A DNA stretch of 64,000 nt from UBA10427 sp003500135 (GCA_963966275.1 CAWZYQ010000003.1:1-64000), one strand, 5' to 3'; shown: positions 9,468-19,450, numbered from the stretch's first letter. Program-made: numbers and translations. Notes: generated by a model from the sequence alone, not told the origin.

Positions 9468-11272
9468 GAAACCAAACGATCATATTAACTCTATTGCTGC
9501 TTATATTCGGGCATTTCGACTTCAATGCCAGTGCTCATCCTGAAGAAGTTAGAAAAGCTGGTCAACCTAATATCGTCGTCATTTTTTGTGACGACCTTGG
9601 GTATGGTGACCTTTCATCCTATGGTAATCCTACCATTAAAACGCCAAGCCTTGATAAAATGGCAAATGAAGGCATGAAGTTCACCCAATTCTATGCGGCT
9701 GCTTCGGTTTGTACACCAAGCCGTGCCGGATTGCTTACAGGCAGGTACCCCATTCGAACCGGTATGGTGAAGGGGTATATTCCGGGTAGAGTACTTTTTC
9801 CCAATGACCAGACCGGCCTGGCCCCAGAAGAGGTGACCATTGCGGAAGTATTGAAGCAAAAAGATTATGCGACCATGGCGGTGGGAAAATGGCACCTTGG
9901 ACATTTACCTGAATTTTTACCCACAGCACAAGGCTTTGATGGCTATTATGGCATTCCATATTCCAACGATATGGACTATGTAGGTGGAAAAGATGGAAAG
10001 GAAGGATATTGGAATGTCCCTTTGATGCGCGATACGACTATAATCGAACGTCCGGCTGTGCAGGAAACGCTGACTAAACGCTATACCGAAGAAGCCATAA
10101 AGTTTATTGAGCAAAATAAAAAAGGCCCGTTTTTTCTATATCTGGCGCACTCCATGCCACATATTCCACTTTTTGCATCAGACGATTTTCGCGAAACGAG
10201 TGCAAGAGGTTTGTATGGTGATGTAATTTCAGAGATCGATTGGAGTGTCGGTGAAATTTTATCAACCCTTAAAAAGAATAAACTCGGTAAAAATACGCTT
10301 GTCATTTTTACCAGTGATAATGGCCCGTGGTTGGTACAAAAATATCATTCGGGGTCAGCAGGACCTTTGCGTGAAGGTAAAGGGACCACATGGGAAGGAG
10401 GAATGCGGGAGCCGATGATCGCATGGTGGCCTGAACACATTCCTGAAGGGACCATTAATACCGGATTGGCAACCACACTGGATTTACTTCCGACGTTTGC
10501 CTCGCTTGCGGAAACATCCCTTCCAGAAACTAAATTAGATGGTTACGACATCTCCCCATTATTAAAGAATGAAAATGCTGAAAGTCCCAGGGAAATGTTT
10601 CTTTACTATCGTGATGATGAGATTTATGCCATTCGAAAAGGGCCATGGAAGGCGCATTTCTATACCCAAACCGAATATCCGGCAGGACCTCTTGTCGCAC
10701 ATAATCCACCGCTTCTTTATCAGTTGGAGCACGATTTTGCCGAGCAAATAAACGTGGCAGAGGCCTACCCGAAGGTAGTGAAAGAGCTTACCGAAGAATA
10801 CGAAAGAAGTTTGAATTTAATGGGCTTGTCAAAATTGCCCGCTATTGAAGCAGAAGAAATGATTGATGATGCCACCACGACAGGAGGTAAACTTCGGGTA
10901 CAGAAGATGTCTAATTTCAAGAAAAAATGGGGCAATGACCAACAGCTTTGGTGGGTGGAAGCAAGGCCGGGTGATCGATTAAGCCTTCCATTGGAAGTGT
11001 TTGAAAAGGGCACGTATGAATTGTTGGGTTTCTTTACAAGAGCAGGTGATTATGGTATTATAAAACTGCATGTCAATGGCAAAGAATTGCCTGTGATCGT
11101 AGATGGTTATGCCAATGGGTTAGAGCATACAGGCCCCTTATCATTTGGGAAGGTGGAGCTGGATAAAGGAACGAATAATATTGAGATAGAGCTGATCGGA
11201 AAAGATTACCGGTCATCCGGGTATTCGCAGGGCTACCTGGTTGGTATAGATGGTTTTACATTAAGAAAATAA
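9464..11272 (+). CDS. Secreted sulfatase (type I, formylglycine-dependent) with C-terminal accessory domain
   Basis: Hydrolyses sulfate esters, presumably on the polysaccharide handled by this locus. A signal peptide ends near NASA (residue 24). The active-site motif is C83-T-P-S-R87 followed by AGLLTGRYP; Cys83 would be converted to formylglycine by an anaerobic or aerobic maturase not in this window. Metal and substrate motifs include VIFCDDLGYGD (D43, D44), VGKWHLGHLPEF, LAHSMPHIPLF and FTSDNGPW. The sulfatase core ends near residue 440. The remainder (about 455-602) contains LWWVEARPGDRLSLPLEVF, GTYELLGFFTRAGDYG and GYLVGIDGFTLRK and looks related to the C-terminal domain of the upstream GH172 protein. 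It starts inside the stop of that gene (ATGA), so the two are translationally coupled. Confidence 0.92.
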   Translation: MRNQTIILTLLLLIFGHFDFNASAHPEEVRKAGQPNIVVIFCDDLGYGDLSSYGNPTIKTPSLDKMANEGMKFTQFYAAASVCTPSRAGLLTGRYPIRTGMVKGYIPGRVLFPNDQTGLAPEEVTIAEVLKQKDYATMAVGKWHLGHLPEFLPTAQGFDGYYGIPYSNDMDYVGGKDGKEGYWNVPLMRDTTIIERPAVQETLTKRYTEEAIKFIEQNKKGPFFLYLAHSMPHIPLFASDDFRETSARGLYGDVISEIDWSVGEILSTLKKNKLGKNTLVIFTSDNGPWLVQKYHSGSAGPLREGKGTTWEGGMREPMIAWWPEHIPEGTINTGLATTLDLLPTFASLAETSLPETKLDGYDISPLLKNENAESPREMFLYYRDDEIYAIRKGPWKAHFYTQTEYPAGPLVAHNPPLLYQLEHDFAEQINVAEAYPKVVKELTEEYERSLNLMGLSKLPAIEAEEMIDDATTTGGKLRVQKMSNFKKKWGNDQQLWWVEARPGDRLSLPLEVFEKGTYELLGFFTRAGDYGIIKLHVNGKELPVIVDGYANGLEHTGPLSFGKVELDKGTNNIEIELIGKDYRSSGYSQGYLVGIDGFTLRK

Positions 11273-11297
11273 ACAGAGTAGATAAAAATAAAACGTT

Positions 11298-13610
11298 ATG
11301 AAAAAGATATTGACCATACTAATAGTCCCATTGCTGATTCATATATCGTGTAGCAGTCCGGACAATAATAGATCACAGGCAGAAGATCCTTATGCTGAGA
11401 AAATAGATTCGATAATGGCATTGATGACCGTACAGGAAAAGCTCGGACAGTTAAACCTGCCGTCTGCAGGCGATGTAACCACTGGCCTGGCGAAAAGTAC
11501 GGGAGTCATTCAAAAAATTAAAGAAGGTAAAGTAGGCGGCCTGTTCAATATCAACGGACTTGAAAGAAGAAGGGACGTTCAGAAAGTAGCCGTTGAGGAA
11601 AGCCGGCTGGGCATTCCACTGTTATATGGAATGGATGTCATCCATGGTTATAAAACCGTATTTCCAATTCCACTAGCGCTGTCATGTTCATGGGATATGG
11701 ATATGATCAAAGAAACCGCCCGAATAGCAGCTATTGAAGCTACGGCCGACGGTGTCGCCTGGACTTTTTCACCTATGGTCGATTTATCCAGAGATCCTCG
11801 CTGGGGACGTATCGCAGAAGGCATAGGTGAAGACCCCTATTTGGGTTATCAAATAGCGCAGGCAATGGTACATGGATACCAGGGCGACGATCTCACTAAG
11901 CATAATACGATGATGGCCTGTGTAAAACATATGGCGCTTTACGGTGCTTCAGAAGCGGGAAGGGATTATGGTACCGTAGATATGAGTGAGTTGAGAATGT
12001 ATAATGATTATTTCCCTCCATACAAAGGGGCCATAGATGCCGGTGCTGGTAGCGTAATGGCATCATTTAATGAAATAGATGGAATTCCTGCTACAGCCAA
12101 TAAATGGTTGTTGACTCATGTATTAAGAAATGAATGGGGTTTTGACGGATTCGTTGTAAGCGATTTCACAGGAATTGAGGAAATGGTTGATCATGGTATT
12201 GGTGACTTACAGGAAGTTTCGGCCCTGGCGTTAACAGCCGGTGAGGATATGGATATGGTAAGCGAGGGACTGTTGACTACACTTGAAGAATCGCTGGAAG
12301 AAGGTTTGGTAAGTATGGAAGATATCGATCAGGCATGCAGACGTGTATTGGAAGCCAAGTTCAAACTGGGGTTATTCGACGATCCTTATCGGTATTTTGA
12401 TGATGAACGAAAAGAAAACAATATTTATACCGCGGAACATCGGGCAAAAGCGAGAGAAGTTGCTTCCAATTCATTTGTACTACTCAAAAATGAGGATGTA
12501 TTGCCCCTGAAAAAGAATGGTACCATAGCTTTAATAGGCCCAATGGCCGATAATAAAGAAAATATGCCGGGTACATGGAGTGTGTCTGGCGACTTTAAAA
12601 AGGCAATATCGCTTAAGGAAGGAATTCAGGCGGTTGCAGGCGAATCGGTTAATATCATTACTGCCCGTGGCGCCAATGTAGTGGCCGACGAGGAACTTGA
12701 AAAAAGGGTCAGTATTTTTGGTAAACCTACTTACCGCGATCCCAGACCTGCAGATGTACTTATCAAAGAAGCGGTTGCAGCAGCTCGTCAAGCGGATGTA
12801 ATAGTAGCTGCTATGGGTGAATCTGCTGAAATGTCAGGAGAAAGCTCAAGCCGCTCTAACATTAACATTCCTGAAAATCAACAGGAATTGTTAAAAGCGC
12901 TGCTTAAAACCGGTAAGCCCGTCGTCATGGTGCTCTTTACCGGCAGGCCCCTGGCATTGCAGTGGGAAGATGACCACATCCCGGCCATTTTAAATGTTTG
13001 GTTTGGTGGCATGGAAGCGGGATATGCTATTGCCGATGTGCTTTTTGGTGATGTTAACCCATCGGGAAAACTTAGCGTGACATTTCCAAGAAACCTGGGG
13101 CAGGTACCAATATTTTACAATCATAAAAATACCGGAAGACCATTGGAAGGGGAGTGGTTCCAGAAATTCAGGTCCAACTACCTCGATGTACCGAACACAC
13201 CGCTTTATCCATTCGGGTATGGCTTAAGCTATACCAGTTTCGAGTATGGAGAAATGAGTATAAGTGATACCACCTTATCCGGTGATGCCAGCCTGGAAGT
13301 ATCCGTTGAAGTTACGAATACAGGTGAATATACCGGTAAAGAAGTTGTACAACTGTATATACGTGACCTGGTGGGTTCTACTACAAGACCTGTGAAAGAA
13401 TTGAAAAATTTTGATAAAATTCAGTTGGAGCCGGGGGAAAGCAAGACAGTCACTTTTACCATAACCACTGACGATTTAAAATTTTATACCTACGACTGGG
13501 ATGATATGCAAAAAGATATTATCCATCGCTGGGAACCGGGAGAGTTTGATATCATGATAGGTGCCAATTCGCGTGATGTACAGTCGAAACGTATCAAGTG
13601 GAATAAATGA
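11298..13610 (+). CDS. GH3 beta-glucosidase, lipoprotein
   Basis: Exo-acting glycosidase that probably frees glucose from the oligosaccharides made by the upstream glucanases. The 770-residue product has a lipoprotein signal ending HISC (Cys18). The N-terminal TIM-barrel has GIPLLYGMDVIHGYKTVFPI, DPRWGRIAEGIGEDPYLG, KHMALYGASEAGRDY and the nucleophile motif VVSDFTG (Asp289). The alpha/beta sandwich has SFVLLKNEDVLPLK and GESAEMSGESSSRS, which carries the acid/base region. A C-terminal fibronectin-III-like domain contains VTNTGEYTGKEVVQLYIRD. Length and order match BglX-type periplasmic enzymes. The last 4 bp overlap the start of a second GH3 gene. A GH3 partner next to GH144 fits known beta-1,2-glucan degradation, but linkage specificity is not readable. 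Confidence 0.93.
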   Translation: MKKILTILIVPLLIHISCSSPDNNRSQAEDPYAEKIDSIMALMTVQEKLGQLNLPSAGDVTTGLAKSTGVIQKIKEGKVGGLFNINGLERRRDVQKVAVEESRLGIPLLYGMDVIHGYKTVFPIPLALSCSWDMDMIKETARIAAIEATADGVAWTFSPMVDLSRDPRWGRIAEGIGEDPYLGYQIAQAMVHGYQGDDLTKHNTMMACVKHMALYGASEAGRDYGTVDMSELRMYNDYFPPYKGAIDAGAGSVMASFNEIDGIPATANKWLLTHVLRNEWGFDGFVVSDFTGIEEMVDHGIGDLQEVSALALTAGEDMDMVSEGLLTTLEESLEEGLVSMEDIDQACRRVLEAKFKLGLFDDPYRYFDDERKENNIYTAEHRAKAREVASNSFVLLKNEDVLPLKKNGTIALIGPMADNKENMPGTWSVSGDFKKAISLKEGIQAVAGESVNIITARGANVVADEELEKRVSIFGKPTYRDPRPADVLIKEAVAAARQADVIVAAMGESAEMSGESSSRSNINIPENQQELLKALLKTGKPVVMVLFTGRPLALQWEDDHIPAILNVWFGGMEAGYAIADVLFGDVNPSGKLSVTFPRNLGQVPIFYNHKNTGRPLEGEWFQKFRSNYLDVPNTPLYPFGYGLSYTSFEYGEMSISDTTLSGDASLEVSVEVTNTGEYTGKEVVQLYIRDLVGSTTRPVKELKNFDKIQLEPGESKTVTFTITTDDLKFYTYDWDDMQKDIIHRWEPGEFDIMIGANSRDVQSKRIKWNK

Positions 13611-15865
13611 TGTGCAAAACCGGAAAAACCTTAGCGCTACAGGTCAGATATCTGTTACTCTTTGTTATTACAGCCATAGTTTTTCTATCCTGCAATGAGA
13701 ATAATGTGATGTCTGAACGCGACCGATTTATCGATTCTTTAATGCAGGAAATGACCCTTGAAGAGAAACTGGGGCAACTCACTGCATTCAGCAGCGGCTG
13801 GGATGTTACAGGCCCTGTGTTGAATGAAGAATACGAAAAAGATGTAAAAGCCGGTAGATGTGGTACGCTGTTCAATGCACATGGTGTAGCTTACGTGACC
13901 AAGCTTCAGAAAATGGCTGTTGAAGAGACGAGGCTGGGAATCCCCTTACTGTTCGGGTACGACGTTATTCACGGTTATAAAACCACCTTTCCGATCCCTC
14001 TGGCTGAATCATGCTCATGGGATTTAGAGCTTATTGAAAAATCTACCAGTATGTCGGCCAAAGAAGCTGCTGCCAGTGGTTTGAACTGGACCTACAACCC
14101 AATGGTAGATATTTCACGCGATCCGAGGTGGGGCCGTGTAGCCGAGGGTGCCGGAGAAGACCAGTTTTTGGGAAGTCAGATTGCTGCTGCAAAAGTACGT
14201 GGTATCCAGGGTAGTTCTTTAGATGATCCTTTGACCCTTGCGGCATGTGTTAAGCATTTTGCTGCATATGGTGCTGCACAGGCAGGTCGTGACTACCACA
14301 CAGTAGATATGTCTGAAATTGTATTCAAAGAATATTACTTGCCCCCGTATAGGGCTGCCATTGAAGCCGGTGCAGCCAGCGTAATGACTTCATTTAATGA
14401 GTTGTTTGGCGTACCTGCTTCCGGCAGCACCTATTTGATGCAGGATCTTTTGAGAGATGAACTGGGTTTTAAAGGTTTGTTAGTTACCGACTATACTTCA
14501 ATCAATGAGATGGTCAATCATGGGTATGCGAGTGACCTTCAGCATGCAGGTGAACTTGCCTTAAAAGCCGGTGTGGATATGGACCTGCAGGGTAGTGTAT
14601 ACCTGGATCATCTGAAAAAATCATTGGAGGAAGGTGCAATCACCATGGACCAGATCAACAGATCAGTTAAAAGAGTACTGGAAATAAAATACAACCTGGG
14701 CTTGTTTGAAGATCCTTTTCTATACCTCGATGAAGACAGGGAAAAAGACCTGGTGATGTCTGAAGAGATGTATGAGCACTCCTTTGAATCAGGTAAGAGG
14801 TCCATCGTGTTATTAAAAAATGAAGCTTATAACGGAAAAGAGCTACTACCCCTGAAAGAACCCGGTAATATAGCTCTGATCGGGCCATTGGGGAACAACG
14901 ATAAGGATATTTTAGGAACATGGAAAGCTTCAGGAACCAGTAGCGAGCGCACCACTATCCTACAAGGACTGAAAAGCAGATATCCCGATGCCAATATTCA
15001 GTTTGCTGAAGGGTGCGGCGCTATCGAAGAAGACCGGTCTGGCTTTTCAGAGGCAATTCAAACCGCCCGAAATGCTGATCTGGTAATTTTGGCAATTGGT
15101 GAAAGTGCGCCGCTAAGTGGTGAGGCCTCCAGCAGGACCGATATCGGTTTGCCGGGTGTTCAGGAGGAATTGGTAAAAGAAATCCAGAAACTCAATAAAC
15201 CTATTGTAGCCCTGGTGCTTGCAGGTCGTCCGCTTACCATAAGCCATTTAGAAGAATCCGTACCGGCTATTCTTTACACCTGGCACCTGGGGTCGAGAAT
15301 GGGTGATGCAGTAGCTGCTGTACTTGCGGGTGACTATAACCCATCAGGTAAACTTACCATGACCTTTCCCCGGAATGTTGGCCAGATACCCATTCATTAC
15401 AATATGAAAAATACGGGCAGGCCTTATAATCCGAAAGACAGCTACACTACGCGATATCTGGATGCGCCAAACGATCCGCTATATCCATTTGGCTTTGGCC
15501 TCAGTTACACAAGTTTCAATTACAGCGATCTGACTTTAAGCACTTCATCCATTTCCATGGATGATAGCCTGGAAGTGTCGGTTGAAGTTACCAATTCCGG
15601 TGAGATGGCAGGTGAAGAGGTAGTACAGCTTTACATTCGTGACCTTGTAGGCTCAATCACAAGACCGGTGAAAGAATTGAAGGGGTTTGAAAAGATCATG
15701 CTGGAACCCGGGGAAACAAAGACGGTCCGTTTTACGCTTTCAGTCGATGACCTGAAGTTTTACAACGGCAAGCTGGATTACGTTGCTGAACCTGGCAGAT
15801 TTAAGGTGTTCATCGGAGGGAGTTCAGTCGACGTTCTCGAAAAGGATTTCGAATTAAACATGTAA
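13607..15865 (+). CDS. GH3 beta-glucosidase, second tandem copy, lipoprotein
   Basis: Paralogue of the preceding gene, 752 residues. A hydrophobic signal segment ends IVFLSC, with Cys near residue 29, so it is a likely lipoprotein. Motifs parallel those of the neighbour: GIPLLFGYDVIHGYKTTFPI, DPRWGRVAEGAGEDQFLG, KHFAAYGAAQAGRDYHTVDM, nucleophile VTDYTS (Asp295), GESAPLSGEASSRTDI, PLYPFGFGLSYTSF and a C-terminal FnIII-like domain VTNSGEMAGEEVVQLYIRD. It starts within the stop of the first GH3 gene. The two copies differ clearly in sequence, so they probably act on different linkages or chain lengths. A perfect 12-bp hairpin lies downstream before the GH2 gene. Confidence 0.93.
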   Translation: MMCKTGKTLALQVRYLLLFVITAIVFLSCNENNVMSERDRFIDSLMQEMTLEEKLGQLTAFSSGWDVTGPVLNEEYEKDVKAGRCGTLFNAHGVAYVTKLQKMAVEETRLGIPLLFGYDVIHGYKTTFPIPLAESCSWDLELIEKSTSMSAKEAAASGLNWTYNPMVDISRDPRWGRVAEGAGEDQFLGSQIAAAKVRGIQGSSLDDPLTLAACVKHFAAYGAAQAGRDYHTVDMSEIVFKEYYLPPYRAAIEAGAASVMTSFNELFGVPASGSTYLMQDLLRDELGFKGLLVTDYTSINEMVNHGYASDLQHAGELALKAGVDMDLQGSVYLDHLKKSLEEGAITMDQINRSVKRVLEIKYNLGLFEDPFLYLDEDREKDLVMSEEMYEHSFESGKRSIVLLKNEAYNGKELLPLKEPGNIALIGPLGNNDKDILGTWKASGTSSERTTILQGLKSRYPDANIQFAEGCGAIEEDRSGFSEAIQTARNADLVILAIGESAPLSGEASSRTDIGLPGVQEELVKEIQKLNKPIVALVLAGRPLTISHLEESVPAILYTWHLGSRMGDAVAAVLAGDYNPSGKLTMTFPRNVGQIPIHYNMKNTGRPYNPKDSYTTRYLDAPNDPLYPFGFGLSYTSFNYSDLTLSTSSISMDDSLEVSVEVTNSGEMAGEEVVQLYIRDLVGSITRPVKELKGFEKIMLEPGETKTVRFTLSVDDLKFYNGKLDYVAEPGRFKVFIGGSSVDVLEKDFELNM

Positions 15866-15894
15866 AATATAATTGTTTCGCATCTCAGTTTCAT

Positions 15895-15924
15895 ATCACC
15901 GGGCAGTTCCATCTGCCCGGTGAT
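15895..15924 (+). terminator. Perfect 12-bp hairpin between GH3 and GH2 genes
   Basis: ATCACCGGGCAG (15895-15906) and CTGCCCGGTGAT (15913-15924) are perfect complements around a 6-nt loop. TAGGTAAAC follows rather than a T run. It may be a factor-dependent terminator, a processing site that sets relative mRNA levels, or an mRNA-stabilising structure. It lies in the only sizeable gap (77 bp) of the enzyme block. Confidence 0.55.
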
Positions 15925-15942
15925 TAGGTAAACAACAATCAG

Positions 15943-18432
15943 ATGAATTATAGAATACTTTTATTTGTATTACTGACGTGTAGTGCAGAGGCTTGGTCAC
16001 AAAAAGTAAGTCTTAATAATCAATGGCAATTTTCCAAAGAAGATACCCTTAACTGGCAAAAGGTCAATTTACCTCATACCTGGAATGAACATGACCCTTT
16101 TGATGATGAAAAGGGGTATTTCAGGGGAGATGGTTGGTATAAAAAGTACGTCCATATACCAGATGAATGGACTCAGAAGCATTTTTTTCTGCATTTTGAA
16201 GCGGCAAACCAGATTGCCACTGTTTTTTGGAATGGCAAAAAGATCGGACATCATGTGGGGGGATATACTGCATTTAATGTCCCCATCCCCGAAGTCAAAA
16301 CCGGTAGTAAAAATGAATTGCTGGTCAAAGTGAATAATGCCCATAACGAAGACGTCATTCCATTGAAAGGCGATTTTAATTTTTATGGGGGCATATATCG
16401 CGATGTTTGGCTTATTGTAAAAAATCCCACACATTTTGAATTGGATTCCCTTGGTACTTTTGGCCTGAAAATAACCCCACTACTTCATCAAGATAAAGGC
16501 ACAGTACATATCAAAACAAACATCATAAATCAGAATCCATCCAATACACGTTTCACCATTGGATATGAAGTGCTTACTCCTGAAGGCAATGTAGTAGTGA
16601 GCAAAACCCAAAAAATCCGGCTAAAGGAGAGACTGGTTCCTGCCAATTATAATTTAACTATTGATCAACCATTATTATGGTCGCCGAAGCAGCCCGATCT
16701 GTATCAATTGGTAGTGAAACTGCGAAATAAGGAAGGAGAATTGGTGGATGTTGTGGAAGACCATTTCGGGTTTCGCTCATTCCGTTTCGATGCCGACTCA
16801 GGTTTTTATATCAACGGAAAAGCTGTCAAACTAATTGGTGCCAACCGCCACCAGGATTTTCCTGAAAAAGGAAATGCGTTGGATAATGCAAGACATTACC
16901 AGGATTTGCAACTCCTGAAAGATATGGGGGCGAATTTTTTCCGTACAGCTCACTATCCTCAGGATCAGGCTGTTTTGGATGCCTGCGACGAATTAGGACT
17001 TGTGGTAACAATGGAAATACCACTCGATCACGATATTACCGATTCACAGGGTTTTTATCGGAATAGTCGCAATATGATGTCCGAGATGATCGCACAGTAT
17101 TATAATCATCCCAGTGTGGTTATCTGGGCGTATATGAACGAAATGTTTTTGGGTCGGCAATTGCCCAGGGATCAGAAGAAAATTGAACAGATCGTACATT
17201 TTGCGAAAGAATTGGAGCAATTGACCAGAAGTAGTGATTCCACACGCTATACCATGATACCTAACCATGGAGATTTCGAGGTGTATTTTAATTCAGGCAT
17301 AACGGATATTCCGATGATCGTAGGGTGGAACCTGTACTATGGATGGTATGAAGAGGGTTTTGAAGGATTCTCAGAATATTTGCGAAATGCTCATGCCAGA
17401 CTTCCTGAAAAACCAATGATCATAACAGAATATGGCGCCGGGGCAGACCCCCGGATTTTTTCCAACGACCCGGAACGATTTGACTTTTCGGTAGATTGGG
17501 AGACGGCCTTTCATAATGCGCATTACCGACAGATCATGGAGCTCCCATTTCTGGCTGGTGCCGCGGTTTGGAATTTATTTGATTTTGGTTCTGAAAATAG
17601 AAGTGATGCTGTACCAAAGATCAATAGTAAAGGTCTTATGACTTTTGACAGAAATGCAAAGGATGCCTATTGGTTGTACAAAGGATATTTAACAGAAACA
17701 CCCTTCCTGAAAATTTTGGGTGAGGCCAGAAAAAAGTATCCGGTAAATACTGACCTGGCCATTGATATCATTACTAATGCTGATAGTGTGAATTTGATTA
17801 TTAACGGAAAACCCCTTAGTTATAAGGTGCCTGATGAAAATAGAGTATCCTGGAAAATCAAAACCCCGGAGGCTAAGGAGCTGATTATTATTGCAGAGGC
17901 ATATCATAATGGTGAATTGACTGTAGACACAAGAAAAATAGAGCTGATAGATGACCGACTTTCGGCAAATACCGGATATTTTGCCATTAATGTGGGTTCA
18001 CCGTTTTATTTTTTCGATGATAAACAGCATACACTTTGGCGTGCTGATCAGGCATATCAAAATGCGAACGGATGGGGTTATATTGATGGAGAAATGTATC
18101 GACCGCTCAAACGAGGCGTGGGAAGCAACCGTAATATTAACAACACCAAAAATGATCCGGTTTACCAAACACAATTAAACAACTTAACTGCGTACAGGAT
18201 CAACTGTACGAAGGGAAGATATGCTGTAATTCTTCATCTTTCCAGATTATCGGAGAATCAGAAGGTTGATAAAACAAAATATTCGGTTAATGGAAAGGAA
18301 ATTGAGATTTTGGAGCCTCTAATGCTTTTTGAACCGTATCAATCGTATATTGAAATTGAGGCAGAAGATCGTATATTGATTGAATTGTCAGAACCGGGTT
18401 TTCTAAATGGAATTGAAGTGATTAAAAAATGA
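15943..18432 (+). CDS. GH2 family glycoside hydrolase (beta-galactosidase/beta-glucuronidase-like)
   Basis: Exo-acting retaining glycosidase, 829 residues, with an N-terminal signal peptide (ends near AEAWSQ, about residue 20), so periplasmic. GH2 layout: a jelly-roll sugar-binding domain (residues about 20-170; NLPHTWNEHDPF, GWYKKYVHIP, FWNGKKIGHHVGGYTAF), an Ig-like domain (about 175-275), then a TIM barrel beginning YINGKAVKLIGANRHQDFP. The acid/base is Glu400 (AYMNEMF) and the nucleophile Glu496 (IITEYGAGADP). A C-terminal extension of about 230 residues has an Ig-like and a further beta-rich domain. Specificity (galactose, glucuronate, mannose or other) is not readable. The stop overlaps the ATGATG start of the next gene. 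Confidence 0.9.
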   Translation: MNYRILLFVLLTCSAEAWSQKVSLNNQWQFSKEDTLNWQKVNLPHTWNEHDPFDDEKGYFRGDGWYKKYVHIPDEWTQKHFFLHFEAANQIATVFWNGKKIGHHVGGYTAFNVPIPEVKTGSKNELLVKVNNAHNEDVIPLKGDFNFYGGIYRDVWLIVKNPTHFELDSLGTFGLKITPLLHQDKGTVHIKTNIINQNPSNTRFTIGYEVLTPEGNVVVSKTQKIRLKERLVPANYNLTIDQPLLWSPKQPDLYQLVVKLRNKEGELVDVVEDHFGFRSFRFDADSGFYINGKAVKLIGANRHQDFPEKGNALDNARHYQDLQLLKDMGANFFRTAHYPQDQAVLDACDELGLVVTMEIPLDHDITDSQGFYRNSRNMMSEMIAQYYNHPSVVIWAYMNEMFLGRQLPRDQKKIEQIVHFAKELEQLTRSSDSTRYTMIPNHGDFEVYFNSGITDIPMIVGWNLYYGWYEEGFEGFSEYLRNAHARLPEKPMIITEYGAGADPRIFSNDPERFDFSVDWETAFHNAHYRQIMELPFLAGAAVWNLFDFGSENRSDAVPKINSKGLMTFDRNAKDAYWLYKGYLTETPFLKILGEARKKYPVNTDLAIDIITNADSVNLIINGKPLSYKVPDENRVSWKIKTPEAKELIIIAEAYHNGELTVDTRKIELIDDRLSANTGYFAINVGSPFYFFDDKQHTLWRADQAYQNANGWGYIDGEMYRPLKRGVGSNRNINNTKNDPVYQTQLNNLTAYRINCTKGRYAVILHLSRLSENQKVDKTKYSVNGKEIEILEPLMLFEPYQSYIEIEAEDRILIELSEPGFLNGIEVIKK

Positions 18433-19406
18433 TGAAAAATATGTTGCTTTTCAGGGTCTTTGGATTAGCCACTGTATTGCTTTTTGTATGTAATCAGCTG
18501 CCGGGCCAGATATATTTCGAGGATCAATTCAGTGAGATCAATATGTCAACCTATACTTATACAATATCAGAAACTGATACCCTCAAAATGGATGTATTTA
18601 TTCCTGAAGACAATGTAAGCGCAGATAAACCTGTAGTGCTGTACGTGCACGGAGGTGGGTTTGCCGGCGGACAGAGGGATCTTCCCAATCATCATACCTT
18701 TTGTGAAAACCTGGCGAAAAAAGGTTATGTAGCCATTACTATGTCATATTCCCTTTTGATGAAGGGCAAATCATTTAGCTGCGATCAGCCAGCGCCGAAT
18801 AAGCAAACCACCTTTTTTAAGACTGCCCGGGAAATTTCATTGGCATCGCAGTTTATAGCTGATCATGAAAGCGAATGGGGCATTAGTCCGGAAAAAATAG
18901 TATTAGCAGGAAGTTCAGCCGGAGCGGAAGCGGTGATTCATAATGCCTACTGGAAAAAAACGAGACAAGGAAGTTTATCTCCGGATTTTCAATATGCCGG
19001 GGTGATCAGTATGGCGGGAGCCTTGAGTAACCTGAACTGGGTAACTGATAGCACTGCGATTCCAACTCAGTTGTTCCATGGAACCTGCGATAATCTGGTG
19101 CCATATGGTGAGGCACCGCATCACTATTGCGAAGCCGATGAACCCGGGTATCTTATGTTGTATGGCAGCTTTTCCATTGCTGAAAAACTGAGGGAAACTG
19201 GAAGTTCATTCTACTTAGTCACCGGTTGCAATGATGGTCATGAATGGAATGAGTTACCTTTGCATTCCCATTTCCATTATGTGGTCGATTTTCTTTATAA
19301 TGATATCGTACAAGGTGAGTTTCGCCAGATTCATCAGGTAGAAAAAAACGATGATCAAAAAAATAATTGCAAAAACAAGGATCATTACCAATTCTGTGTC
19401 AATTAA
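18429..19406 (+). CDS. Secreted alpha/beta-hydrolase, carboxylesterase-like
   Basis: Probable esterase that removes acyl groups from the polysaccharide or its oligomers. The 325-residue product has a signal peptide ending near LPGQ. It shows the hormone-sensitive-lipase/BD-FAE pattern: oxyanion motif VLYVHGGGFAGGQRD, nucleophile elbow VLAGSSAGAEAV, and a late histidine in CNDGHEWNELP. Its ATG overlaps the stop of the GH2 gene, so it closes the operon. The last ~25 residues are charged and lysine/asparagine-rich. The acyl group (acetyl, feruloyl or other) is unknown; this is inference from family and context. Confidence 0.82.
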   Translation: MMKNMLLFRVFGLATVLLFVCNQLPGQIYFEDQFSEINMSTYTYTISETDTLKMDVFIPEDNVSADKPVVLYVHGGGFAGGQRDLPNHHTFCENLAKKGYVAITMSYSLLMKGKSFSCDQPAPNKQTTFFKTAREISLASQFIADHESEWGISPEKIVLAGSSAGAEAVIHNAYWKKTRQGSLSPDFQYAGVISMAGALSNLNWVTDSTAIPTQLFHGTCDNLVPYGEAPHHYCEADEPGYLMLYGSFSIAEKLRETGSSFYLVTGCNDGHEWNELPLHSHFHYVVDFLYNDIVQGEFRQIHQVEKNDDQKNNCKNKDHYQFCVN

Positions 19407-19450
19407 GAATCAGTAAATCAAATTTTCAGCTTTTCATTGATGAACCTCTA

